IMG/VR virus record: IMGVR_UViG_3300027969_000338
Coordinates: 1-28,829 of that record
Origin: a virus
Direction: 5' to 3' (one strand)
Length of the DNA stretch: 28,829 nucleotides
Shown: positions 5,553-12,104 of the stretch, in pieces
Layout of the letters: the number at the start of each line of letters is the position of its first letter
Numbering within the stretch: the stretch's first letter is position 1
Translations under genes and position numbers: made by a program
The notes under the pieces: generated by a model
The model's input: only the letters and a program-made list of their open reading frames with translations
Told to the model about the DNA's origin: nothing
Databases searched by the model: none

Positions 5553-6292
5553 CACATAGCCTTTCTAATCATGTCTTCATACTGACCAATAGTGGCGCAA
5601 CCACTTGGATCAATGCCCAACTCAGCACCCTTGGCTTTAATCCCATCGATAGTATCGAACCATTTTTTCTCTACAGGCTTATCTTGAGTCTTTAAAAAGG
5701 TGGCTTTTGTATTCCTAACCCAGTTTCGCCAAGTAGCAAACCAGTCTAATTTTGCACCCTTTTGACCGCCTTGAGCAATCCAGTAGTCTTTAAACTGAGC
5801 AAAAACAGATTCGGGACTCAAATCCTTTCTTTCCGTCCTGCAAAACTCAATCCATTCTGTAGGCAAAATAAAATCTTTAGATAATCTTTGAGCCTTAGTC
5901 GCTTTAGCGACACTAATAATATGGTTATTGGTTAATGGTTCTTGGTTCTTGGTTAGGATCTGATCCGCATCTGATTTCAGATCTGATTTGGACTGCCATC
6001 TGATCTCATTTGCCTTACGAGCAGAATCGCTTTTAGCCTTATACTTATTGATTTCTTCATCTGCTCTCTTGCTGTGCCAACCATCATTTTCTAGTACAAA
6101 AAACTCCTCTAACAAAAGTAACACAATTTTAGGTGTAGATTTTATTTTTCGAGCAACAGAAATTTCATCTGCAAAAGGTGTCTCATTTTGATAGTAAAGA
6201 TCGATCATCCTACGATAAGCAAGATCTTCTTTATCGCTTAAATGGCGAGTATGCGATATGTAATCGCCAATGTGAAAGGGGTAAAAGTTCAT
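5552..6292 (-). CDS. DUF1376 (YdaU-like) replication protein, 246 aa
   Basis: The N-terminal ~100 residues match DUF1376/YdaU: F-Y-P-F-H-I-G-D-Y, then L-S-D-K-E-D-L-A-Y-R-R-M-I-D-L-Y-Y. The R-K-A-N-E-I-R-W-Q-S linker and a C-terminal W-x3-R-x-W-V-R-N segment are typical of phage replication initiator-like proteins. These winged-helix proteins sit where other phages keep an O-like initiator, so origin recognition is a reasonable inference. ATG 6292 is preferred because AGAGGAA lies just upstream; the TTG at 6307 lacks one. Confidence 0.8.
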   Translation of the reverse strand: MNFYPFHIGDYISHTRHLSDKEDLAYRRMIDLYYQNETPFADEISVARKIKSTPKIVLLLLEEFFVLENDGWHSKRADEEINKYKAKSDSARKANEIRWQSKSDLKSDADQILTKNQEPLTNNHIISVAKATKAQRLSKDFILPTEWIEFCRTERKDLSPESVFAQFKDYWIAQGGQKGAKLDWFATWRNWVRNTKATFLKTQDKPVEKKWFDTIDGIKAKGAELGIDPSGCATIGQYEDMIRKAM

Positions 6293-6384
6293 TTGTTCCT
6301 CTGTCAAAGGTAGTCAAAAAGGGTGGGCAGGAAATCGGTGACTAATCGACTTGTCGGGGTGCATCCCTATCCATACCCATAAGC

Positions 6385-6735
6385 TTACTCTACTTCTTCA
6401 ATCTTTACAAACAGTCTGCCGCCCTCTATTGGTGATCCTCTGCGAATAGTTAATTCATCGATTTGGAAATCATCATTAAATAAACCGGCATCTTGAAGCG
6501 CATCTAAGACCGATTTAATTCGGTTATCAATGTCTATTTTTCGCTTGTCTCTTGGCTGTAGTATTAGTTCTATTTTCAATTTTGCATCTTCCAAAGGTTT
6601 CAATCCAAGCAACATAACATACTCTCGGACTGCTTTTTTATATTTACGACCCTCTGCGGATAGCAAAATTCGGTTATTAAAAACCCTATAGTAAGAGTTA
6701 ATACTTGGGGGAAATGGTAGGACAAAATGCATCAT
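6385..6735 (-). CDS. rusA: RusA-family Holliday junction resolvase, 116 aa
   Basis: The protein fits RusA (about 120 aa): P-F-P-P-S-I-N-S-Y-Y near the N-terminus, K-x-D-I-D-N-R-I-K-S-V-L-D-A-L in the middle, and N-D-D-x-x-I-D-E-L after it. Asp68, Asp70 and Asp89 correspond to the catalytic aspartates of E. coli RusA. It should cut four-way junctions during recombination and before packaging. It begins at ATGATG in overlap with the repressor-like gene and is followed by a 92-nt gap without a clear gene. Confidence 0.92.
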   Translation of the reverse strand: MMHFVLPFPPSINSYYRVFNNRILLSAEGRKYKKAVREYVMLLGLKPLEDAKLKIELILQPRDKRKIDIDNRIKSVLDALQDAGLFNDDFQIDELTIRRGSPIEGGRLFVKIEEVE

Positions 6736-6938
6736 TGAAACTTGTCCGGGCGCAACATTTGGCGAGTAATTCTACCATTGCTTAATTGCTCAATTTTAGT
6801 CACATTTCTTAATGGAATGCCTTTGTTTCTAGCTTTCCACATATACACTCCGTTGTAAGTCATATTCAATAATTCAGATAGTTTTTTAAGACTACCAAAT
6901 TCAACTGTTAGTACATCAAAAATATTTGCTTGGCTCAT
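6732..6938 (-). CDS. Cro/YdaS-like HTH transcription regulator, 68 aa
   Basis: A small HTH protein: helix 2 is L-K-K-L-S-E-L-L-N-M, the turn is T-Y-N-G, and the recognition helix is V-Y-M-W-K-A-R-N-K. The I-P-L-R-N-V-T-K-I-E-Q-L-S-N-G tail is typical of YdaS/Cro-like phage regulators. AAGGAGGA lies 7 nt before the ATG. It is first in the leftward operon and faces the operator at 6993-7010, so autoregulation and control of the early genes is the natural inference. Confidence 0.85.
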   Translation of the reverse strand: MSQANIFDVLTVEFGSLKKLSELLNMTYNGVYMWKARNKGIPLRNVTKIEQLSNGRITRQMLRPDKFQ

Positions 6939-7088
6939 ATAGTGATCCTCCTTTGTTTGAGATTATACATACTTTTGTTATAAAAGACACATATTAGGGT
7001 TTGTCCTAGTGTTTATTTGTTGCAAAAGTGTCAAATAGGAGTATTATCAATACTGTAGTAACAATGTTTAACAATTTAAGGACACAAT
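6939..7088. promoter_or_regulatory. Divergent early promoters with a central operator
   Basis: Rightward promoter: TTGCAA (7020-7025), 16-nt spacer, TATTAT (7042-7047), leading to ATG 7089 with AAGGA before it. Leftward promoter: a perfect TATAAT on the - strand (6967-6962) but no good -35, as expected for a regulated promoter. The operator ATTAGGGTTTGTCCTAGT (6993-7010) lies between the two and is a weak inverted repeat. The same 18-mer occurs twice at 3084-3133. Confidence 0.7.
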
Positions 7089-7376
7089 ATGAAAAACTAT
7101 GATGCATGGCTTGAAAAACCTTACCAAGATCAGGCGGCTCAAGATGAATTAATCGAGTCAGAAACTTGGGAATTACTCCACTCTAGCAAAATGTTAACTT
7201 CTGTATCTTCTTTATGCGAAGCTATATCAGAAGATATTTTGTACAAAAAACAAGCCGAACTTGAAGAAGCAATGGATAAACTAGACTATAAAAAGTTTGG
7301 TGAAATAATTTACCATTTAAATTTAGACTTTTGGGAAGACTTTTGCACCCGACAAGTTATTAAGGATTTGGAATGA
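7089..7376 (+). CDS. Hypothetical early protein, 95 aa
   Basis: First gene of the rightward early operon. It is acidic, probably all-helical, with Tyr/Trp-rich ends, and I do not recognise it. ATG 7089 lies about 40 nt after the predicted transcription start. Its TGA overlaps the next ATG as ATGA at 7373-7376. First genes after a phage early promoter often counter host functions, but nothing in the sequence shows that here. Confidence 0.65.
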   Translation: MKNYDAWLEKPYQDQAAQDELIESETWELLHSSKMLTSVSSLCEAISEDILYKKQAELEEAMDKLDYKKFGEIIYHLNLDFWEDFCTRQVIKDLE

Positions 7377-7516
7377 AATATAAAATCTTTAATGAATTTA
7401 ATGAATGGATCAGGATTGGCTCATATAGCGATGCTGTCCACTATAAAAATGTTTATGGTTGGTCTTATAAACGAATTCCTGTAGTTAAACCTGTGTATGA
7501 AGATGCACCCTTTTAA
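7373..7516 (+). CDS. Hypothetical protein, 47 aa, acidic-PF C-terminus
   Basis: The frame runs from the ATGA overlap at 7373 to TAA 7514-7516. It starts MKYKIFNEFNEWIRIG and has an aromatic-rich middle. It ends in E-D-A-P-F, similar to the acidic tip of single-stranded-DNA-binding proteins that recruits repair enzymes. Placement between coupled genes supports translation. The function is unknown. Confidence 0.5.
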   Translation: MKYKIFNEFNEWIRIGSYSDAVHYKNVYGWSYKRIPVVKPVYEDAPF

Positions 7517-7525
7517 GGAAATAAA

Positions 7526-7681
7526 ATGGATTACTCCGAACATATATTAAGAATTAGCACCCTTATTCGATTGATGCATGATGCCTGTAATGCAAAAGAT
7601 TGGATAACAGCAACTGGATTTGCCAATGAAATTGAAGCACAAGCCAAACAACTCAAACACAATTTAGGACAAAACAAATGA
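7526..7681 (+). CDS. Hypothetical protein, 51 aa
   Basis: The frame runs from ATG 7526, preceded by AAGGAA, to the TGA overlapping the ERF start (ATGA, 7678-7681). It is a short two-helix-like protein with A-K-D-W-I-T-A-T-G-F-A-N-E-I-E-A-Q-A. Similar short frames commonly precede ERF genes, but I cannot assign a family. Coupling to ERF suggests co-expression with recombination functions. Confidence 0.55.
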   Translation: MDYSEHILRISTLIRLMHDACNAKDWITATGFANEIEAQAKQLKHNLGQNK

Positions 7682-8310
7682 ATATTTACCAAGCAATTTC
7701 AGGAGTACAAAAAGATTTGGCAGGAATGGGTATTGCCAAAAACAAAGAAAACAAAATGCAGGGATACAAGTTTCGGGGAGTTGACGATATATACAATGCG
7801 CTGTCTTCTATACTGCCAATGCATGGTGTTGTAATTCTGCCACGGATGTTATCTAGGGAATGTGTAGAAAGGGTTAATCAAAAAGGTACTGCCCTGTTTT
7901 ACACCACAGTAGAAGCTGAGTTTGACATTGTTAGCACAGTAGACGGCACAAAACATACTGTCAAAACCTACGGAGAGGCAATGGATAGTGGCGATAAATC
8001 CACTAACAAAGCAATGTCTGCCGCTTATAAATATGCTTGTATACAGTCATTCTGCATACCTACTGAGGGTGACAATGATACTGAGAACACAACACATGAA
8101 ATTACTTCAGTTAAAAAAACTAAGCTAACACAGCCTGAAATTCTATCCGGGATAAAGATTATTTTTGAAAGTAAAGATGAATCAGAACTAAAGCAAAACT
8201 ATACCAAGGCATATAGGTTTGCTTATGGGCAAGATGACACAACAGCGGTTGAACAGTTTACTGCCGCAAAGGATCAGCGCAAAGCCCAGTTGGAGAGTAC
8301 AAATGTCTAA
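7678..8310 (+). CDS. erf: ERF-family single-strand annealing protein, 210 aa
   Basis: The N-terminal half shows the ERF superfamily signature: Y-K-F-R-G-V-D-D-I-Y-N-A-L-S-S-I-L-P, then G-E-A-M-D-S-G-D-K-S-T-N-K-A-M-S-A-A-Y-K-Y-A. ERF proteins form rings on single-stranded DNA and anneal complementary strands for phage recombination and genome circularisation. The C-terminal ~70 residues are charged and helical, as usual. Gp157 (a common ERF partner) and an SSB-like gene follow; NinB and RusA stand in the opposite operon. Confidence 0.92.
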   Translation: MNIYQAISGVQKDLAGMGIAKNKENKMQGYKFRGVDDIYNALSSILPMHGVVILPRMLSRECVERVNQKGTALFYTTVEAEFDIVSTVDGTKHTVKTYGEAMDSGDKSTNKAMSAAYKYACIQSFCIPTEGDNDTENTTHEITSVKKTKLTQPEILSGIKIIFESKDESELKQNYTKAYRFAYGQDDTTAVEQFTAAKDQRKAQLESTNV

Positions 8311-8806
8311 CTTAACTTTATATCAAGTTTCAGACCAGTACCTAGCCGATCTAGAAAAACTCAATGACCTAGAGTTAGATGATCAAACATTTAAAGATAC
8401 CTTGGAGGGATTAACCGGTGATTTTGAACTTAAAGTTACTAATGTTTCTATGTATGTTCGTAATATTGAGGCTTCTGTCGAGGCTATCCGGGAGGCTGAA
8501 AAACAAATGTCCAATAGAAGAAAGGCAATGGAAAATAAAATAAATCGGCTTAAACAATATCTAAAAGACAATATGATTCGCACAGGCATTACTAAGGTTG
8601 ACTGCCCTTACTTTCAGTTAAGCCTAAGAAACAATCCTGAAACAGTTGAAGTAATTAACCTTGATGAAATACCACCGGAATACTTTGACATACCGCCATT
8701 ACCTGCGCCTGTGTTAAATAAAAAGGCAGTAAAAGATGCTATCAAAAGTGGCATTGAAATAAATGGAGCAAAACTAATTCAAAACCAATCTTTACAAATT
8801 AAATAA
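8303..8806 (+). CDS. Siphovirus Gp157-family protein, 167 aa
   Basis: This matches the phage Gp157 family: an N-terminal L-Y-Q-V-S-D-Q-Y, a long coiled helix with V-R-N-I-E-A-S-V-E-A-I-R-E-A-E, then R-N-N-P-E-T-V-E-V-I and an I-P-x-E-Y-F segment. The family is regularly found beside ERF or RecT genes; its biochemical role is unproven. ATG 8303 is chosen because TTGGAGAG stands just before it and it gives an 8-nt overlap with ERF; an upstream ATG at 8219 would overlap far more. Confidence 0.88.
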   Translation: MSNLTLYQVSDQYLADLEKLNDLELDDQTFKDTLEGLTGDFELKVTNVSMYVRNIEASVEAIREAEKQMSNRRKAMENKINRLKQYLKDNMIRTGITKVDCPYFQLSLRNNPETVEVINLDEIPPEYFDIPPLPAPVLNKKAVKDAIKSGIEINGAKLIQNQSLQIK

Positions 8807-8816
8807 GGAAAATATT

Positions 8817-9047
8817 ATGGGTATTAAATATGATGCAATTGCAAAAAATGGTTCTTACACAGACAAAAATGGTGTAGAAAAGTTTAAATGGTGCAAGGTA
8901 GGTATTGTAGTAGAAACTAAAAATGGCGGTCTAGCCATGAAAGTAGAACAGCTACCAGTACCTTTTGATGGGTGGATTCAGTTGGCTATACCAAAGCCAA
9001 AAGATGAGCAGTCTTCTGATATGCCTAATGACGATATACCTTTCTAA
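8817..9047 (+). CDS. SSB-like small protein, 76 aa
   Basis: The body is beta-rich (K-F-K-W-C-K-V-G-I-V-V-E-T-K-N-G-G-L-A-M-K-V-E) like a minimal OB fold. The last residues N-D-D-I-P-F are almost the exact SSB C-terminal tip that binds replication and repair partners. It follows ERF and Gp157 directly, with AAGGAAA before ATG 8817. A single-stranded-DNA-binding role is inferred from the tip and the context, not from a clear family match. Confidence 0.6.
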   Translation: MGIKYDAIAKNGSYTDKNGVEKFKWCKVGIVVETKNGGLAMKVEQLPVPFDGWIQLAIPKPKDEQSSDMPNDDIPF

Positions 9048-9048
9048 C

Positions 9049-9246
9049 ATGAAAGATAAAACTTTAACATTAGCTATTTGTACTGGGATTATTCTTTGCG
9101 GCTTTGTTATTTTCTTAACCGAATTAGCAAGGAAAGAAGAATATAAATTAAGCTGTGAACTTTTGATGGGGGGTTGGCATCCCGACCTGCCTCAGAAGTT
9201 TAGACAAGCTTGTGAAGATGCTAAAAAAGAAAGGAGTAATAGATGA
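9049..9246 (+). CDS. Small membrane protein, 65 aa
   Basis: The start chosen is ATG 9049 (MKDKTLTLAICTG), one nucleotide after the stop of the SSB-like gene; an earlier ATG at 8965 would overlap that gene by 83 nt. Residues ~4-23 form one strong transmembrane helix. The remainder is a cytoplasmic or periplasmic charged tail with two Cys. It overlaps the next gene by 4 nt. The function is unknown. Confidence 0.6.
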   Translation: MKDKTLTLAICTGIILCGFVIFLTELARKEEYKLSCELLMGGWHPDLPQKFRQACEDAKKERSNR

Positions 9247-9695
9247 ACAATTTAAAACAAAACATTGAAATTCTTTTTAAAACAAGTTTGGCAGACTGTG
9301 AGGCATTAGAAGATGCAAAAATGACATTAGAAGCTATTAAAGAAGCATTACCAATAGTATTTGATGAAATAATTAAAGAATCTTTAGATTTAATAGAAAA
9401 AGCTTTAGATGCCGATTCGACAAGCCCCTTAGAAAAACTTGAAGAATTTATAGACTTTTATGAGAATACTAAAATGAAGCCAAGCGCATACATATCAGAG
9501 GGTGGCATATTGTTTAAAGAGTCACCACCTGACTCAATGATTAAATTAACACCTTTGTATACAGCATTAAAAGATTTAACAGATGATGAAATCTTAGAGG
9601 TGGGCAATGAAATTGAACCATTAAAAGGTGGCACGATGGAACAAGCATTTATTTATTTTGCAAGAGCAATACTACAAAAAGCGAGTGAGGAATGA
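9243..9695 (+). CDS. Hypothetical protein, 150 aa
   Basis: This acidic, largely helical protein begins in an ATGA overlap with the membrane-protein gene and ends in another at 9692-9695. The middle (S-A-Y-I-S-E-G-G-I-L-F-K) may be a loop or strand region. No family is recognised. Its position fits early accessory functions. Confidence 0.65.
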   Translation: MNNLKQNIEILFKTSLADCEALEDAKMTLEAIKEALPIVFDEIIKESLDLIEKALDADSTSPLEKLEEFIDFYENTKMKPSAYISEGGILFKESPPDSMIKLTPLYTALKDLTDDEILEVGNEIEPLKGGTMEQAFIYFARAILQKASEE

Positions 9696-9865
9696 ACCAA
9701 AATATTTTTTGTAGCAAATGCCACAGAATACCTAGTCAATGTTGTTGTTCAAGCGAGTGGGGGATGAATAAAGAAATTATTATGAACCCTGACATACTTC
9801 CAACTTTAGAAGAATGGAAATTTTTTTGCAGGATGGTTAAACAAATGGAAGCAAAAATAAAATGA
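9692..9865 (+). CDS. Cys-rich small protein, 57 aa
   Basis: The frame runs from the ATGA overlap at 9692 to TGA 9863-9865, which overlaps the next ATG. The N-terminus has C7-x2-C10-H11 and then C17-C18-C19, so a small zinc knuckle is likely. The rest is a short helical tail (L-E-E-W-K-F-F-C-R-M-V-K). No family is assigned. Confidence 0.5.
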   Translation: MNQNIFCSKCHRIPSQCCCSSEWGMNKEIIMNPDILPTLEEWKFFCRMVKQMEAKIK

Positions 9866-10047
9866 ATAAAAAGTATGATGTAGTTTGTTTTAATCCAAAA
9901 TTGAATACAATGATTTGCCATTTGTCTTCTATATTGGAAGAAGAAAGTTTTGTAGAAGTACCATCTTTAAAACAGTTAGCGCAGGACAATTTAGACTTAG
10001 CTATGCGCTTAACTAGTAAACCTTATATCAACTCACCTTGGAGGTAG
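9862..10047 (+). CDS. Hypothetical protein, 61 aa
   Basis: It begins in an ATGA overlap with the Cys-rich gene and ends 1 nt before the next ATG. It has no clear domain. The central Q-L-A-Q-D-N-L-D-L-A-M-R-L segment is helical. It is part of the string of coupled small early genes. Confidence 0.55.
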   Translation: MNKKYDVVCFNPKLNTMICHLSSILEEESFVEVPSLKQLAQDNLDLAMRLTSKPYINSPWR

Positions 10048-10048
10048 T

Positions 10049-10240
10049 ATGAATAATTATTACAATACAGGCAAAGTAAAAATAGGTGTTAATTACAAGC
10101 CTAAACCATATGTCGAAAAAGATAAAGATATGCTATATCTTCAAACCTGCTTACTAGAAAAAACTCATCCTATTGAATATTTTCTAGTACCGGTCTTATC
10201 AATGATTAGGGCTTGTTTTCTTGGTAGATCAGTAGGCTGA
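10049..10240 (+). CDS. Hypothetical protein, 63 aa, 3' end overlaps the endolysin gene
   Basis: The N-terminal part (Y-Y-N-T-G-K-V-K-I-G-V-N-Y-x-P-K-P-Y-V-E-K-D-x-D-M-L-Y-L-Q) resembles short phage proteins of about 50 aa that I have no function for. GGAGG lies just before the ATG. The last ~25 codons run antisense through the 3' end of the convergent endolysin gene (10165-10240), so the C-terminus may be an extension after loss of an earlier stop. Confidence 0.55.
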   Translation: MNNYYNTGKVKIGVNYKPKPYVEKDKDMLYLQTCLLEKTHPIEYFLVPVLSMIRACFLGRSVG

Positions 10241-10599
10241 TTAGGTATACTCAGATGAGTCCACCGATCGAATTCTCTTATGAGTTGATCATAGGGCAAG
10301 TCTGAGTCCATAATAGCTTTAACAACCTCATCAGGAGTCAGTCCCGGCACTCGAAAGTCACAAGCAGTACCTACCCTATGCTGAGAACTAGATTTGCTAC
10401 CACAAGCATTATTGACCAACTCACTACGGAAAGCACTATTAACCATAATGGGTTTTCCATATAAAACAGCTTTGACTTCTTCAAGGAAATTTGCAAGTCT
10501 TTTAAGATTTTCAAGTTCAGCCTCATTGGGTGTATTGTCAAATTCTCGATGATTGGTAATAGTTAATTCGTCATAAGTAAAGTGTTTTGATAGATTCAT
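10165..10599 (-). CDS. M15-family peptidase endolysin, 144 aa
   Basis: This is a D,D- or L,D-carboxypeptidase-like lysin of the M15_3 type. The zinc site is visible: H74 and D81 (S-S-Q-H-x6-D) and H115 (W-T-H-L-S-I). The S-A-F-R-S segment at ~55-59 and an N-terminal F-T-Y-D-E-L-T start are typical. It should cut peptidoglycan cross-links at lysis. No signal peptide is present, so a holin is needed; holin candidates lie directly upstream. It starts in an ATGA overlap with the holin gene. Confidence 0.9.
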   Translation of the reverse strand: MNLSKHFTYDELTITNHREFDNTPNEAELENLKRLANFLEEVKAVLYGKPIMVNSAFRSELVNNACGSKSSSQHRVGTACDFRVPGLTPDEVVKAIMDSDLPYDQLIREFDRWTHLSIPNQPTDLPRKQALIIDKTGTRKYSIG

Positions 10600-11051
10600 T
10601 TTCTTACCATTCCTTGTATTTCTTTAGTTTTGTCTTTAGAGCCTTGGCTTGATCCAAAATAAAATGATAACACTTGACCTGCGGCACTTGTTACAAAACC
10701 TAATGCAAAAATAACTAATTGTTGTTGATTATCAGGGGTATCAATAAACATTAAAACAGCTATTAACATAAATGCTAGTCCTACTACACCAAGGGCTAAA
10801 ATAGGCACTACAGCTTTGTCTAAGGCTGTTGAATTGGCACTTGTGGCAACTTCAGCATGAGCCTTTCGAGCGGAATCTCTATCTTCTGCTTCTGCTTTAA
10901 ACCTATCGATGTCAGCTTGTATATGGGCTAATTCGCCTTGCTGTGCAAGTGTTTGTAAGTCTAATTGTGCCTTAGCTTTTTGTTCAGGATCAGGAATTAC
11001 TTTGTCTAAAACTTTCATTCCAACTGAAACAATATCATCTAGTCCAAACAT
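10596..11051 (-). CDS. Holin of the 3TM (GTA-holin-like) superfamily, 151 aa
   Basis: A long charged N-terminal part (P-D-P-E-Q-K-A-K-A-Q-L-D) is followed by two strong membrane segments, at about V86-F104 (V-P-I-L-A-L-G-V-V-G-L-A-F) and Q110-Y131, and a short basic tail. This is the layout of the GTA_holin_3TM family, in which the first segment is weak or amphipathic. It would form inner-membrane holes releasing the endolysin. It is linked by TAATG to the gene before and by ATGA to the endolysin. Confidence 0.8.
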   Translation of the reverse strand: MFGLDDIVSVGMKVLDKVIPDPEQKAKAQLDLQTLAQQGELAHIQADIDRFKAEAEDRDSARKAHAEVATSANSTALDKAVVPILALGVVGLAFMLIAVLMFIDTPDNQQQLVIFALGFVTSAAGQVLSFYFGSSQGSKDKTKEIQGMVRK

Positions 11052-11320
11052 TATTTTTTCCCATATTTTTCTCGCTCTTCAAGTAACTGCACTTTAACTT
11101 GTAATTGGTGTATATCTGTATAAATTTCATTTCTTAATTTATGCCTTGCTTCAGCAGACAAAGGTGAATCAGTTGGCACATTTTCTTTAGTTATTAGGGC
11201 AGGCATCTGCCCCTCAATCTTAGTTAGCCTAGTAGAAAAGTCAGATACCTGACCAAGTAGCCATGCAAGACAAGCTACAACAATAGGCAAGACTGCTTTT
11301 AAAATATCTTGAATGTTCAT
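11051..11320 (-). CDS. Small lysis-cassette membrane protein, 89 aa
   Basis: An N-terminal transmembrane helix (I-L-K-A-V-L-P-I-V-V-A-C-L-A-W-L-L-G) is followed by T-R-L-T-K-I-E-G-Q-M-P-A-L-I-T-K-E and a coiled-coil C-terminus. Similar proteins are common next to holins in phages of aquatic Proteobacteria. It may be an accessory holin, a spanin-like protein, or an XhlA-like factor. It is coupled on both sides. Confidence 0.65.
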   Translation of the reverse strand: MNIQDILKAVLPIVVACLAWLLGQVSDFSTRLTKIEGQMPALITKENVPTDSPLSAEARHKLRNEIYTDIHQLQVKVQLLEEREKYGKK

Positions 11321-11463
11321 TTTTTGTTAATGATGTCAAATAAAGATTTTACTTTTTCTTCAAGAACGGCAATCTGATTATGCATTTTAGCTAACACAAT
11401 AACAAGAGTTACAAATCCAATTAACAAACTAGATAACTTTGAAATTGTATCAAGCAAGTCCAT
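11317..11463 (-). CDS. Putative 48-aa membrane protein (holin-like)
   Basis: The frame runs from ATG 11463 (shared TAATG with the gene before) to TGA in ATGA overlap with the 89-aa gene. It has one transmembrane helix (L-L-I-G-F-V-T-L-V-I-V-L-A), then a coiled-coil-like tail (I-A-V-L-E-E-K-V-K-S-L-F). The architecture copies the 89-aa neighbour in miniature, hinting at duplication or partner formation. The function is inferred from context only. Confidence 0.6.
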   Translation of the reverse strand: MDLLDTISKLSSLLIGFVTLVIVLAKMHNQIAVLEEKVKSLFDIINKK

Positions 11464-11621
11464 TATTGAAGTTTTAAAACAACTGCGATTAAACTAGCCA
11501 TAATAAATCCTGCACTACCAATCATTATTTTTTCTAGTCTTTTTAATCGAGCATTAATAGTTTCGTACCGGAAAGCACAAACCGCTTCATGGCTATTTAG
11601 CCTTGCTTCTGTTTCATCCAT
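11463..11621 (-). CDS. Putative 52-aa membrane protein with N-terminal coiled region
   Basis: The frame runs from ATG 11621, with TTGGAG before it, to TAA in a TAATG overlap with the 48-aa gene. The order is reversed relative to its neighbours: a charged coiled part first (E-T-I-N-A-R-L-K-R-L-E-K), then a transmembrane helix at the C-terminus (I-G-S-A-G-F-I-M-A-S-L-I-A-V-V). This is the XhlA-type arrangement. A lysis or holin-accessory role is inferred. Confidence 0.6.
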   Translation of the reverse strand: MDETEARLNSHEAVCAFRYETINARLKRLEKIMIGSAGFIMASLIAVVLKLQ

Positions 11622-11654
11622 ACCAACTCCAATAAAGTTAATTATTGTTTTATT

Positions 11655-12104
11655 TTATATGGGGCTAAGATATTTTACTACCTCTTGAGGTTTTACAAAA
11701 GCATCAGGATTATGTTCTAAAAATTCCCACCAAAGAAATTGGTTTTTTGTAAGGGAAGACCTATCCTTTAAGAGATTAACATTTTCAGGATGACCAAAGA
11801 TTAACGGATCACTAACAGACCATAACACAATACCTCTTTTACCCTGATGCCAAGCTAAATGTTGAAAGAATGAATCGCACCCAATCCATATATAACATTC
11901 TTTTATTAAACTTTTAAGTTCCTCGATGCTAAGATTCTTTCTAAAATCTTCAACTAATTGTTTCTCGCCCTCGATGCCAACTTGCACAATCTCAAATCCT
12001 ATATTGATTTGTATTAATGCAATCAGTTCTTCCCAATAAGGATAGTTCTTAGGGTTTTGTTTGCCATTAGTTAAAGCTTTAGCATATGGAGCAATAATAA
12101 TCAT
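11655..12104 (-). CDS. C-terminal half of a GT9-like glycosyltransferase, 149 aa
   Basis: The pattern I-I-I-A-P-Y-A-K, then N-Y-P-Y-W-E-E-L-I, then V-Q-V-G-I-E-G-E, then C-Y-I-W-I-G-C-D-S-F-F-Q-H-L-A-W-H-Q-G-K-R-G-I-V-L-W-S matches the nucleotide-sugar-binding half of heptosyltransferase-like (GT9) enzymes. The N-terminal Rossmann half is absent here but seems to be fused to the end of the upstream glycosyltransferase. The ATGA overlap (12101-12104) would keep the two halves in step. The substrate is unknown. Confidence 0.7.
   Translation of the reverse strand: MIIIAPYAKALTNGKQNPKNYPYWEELIALIQINIGFEIVQVGIEGEKQLVEDFRKNLSIEELKSLIKECYIWIGCDSFFQHLAWHQGKRGIVLWSVSDPLIFGHPENVNLLKDRSSLTKNQFLWWEFLEHNPDAFVKPQEVVKYLSPI

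Noticed and set aside
6293-6384. Very short frames (12-16 codons) between RusA and the DUF1376 gene
   Set aside because: They are too short, without Shine-Dalgarno or pattern; treated as spacer.
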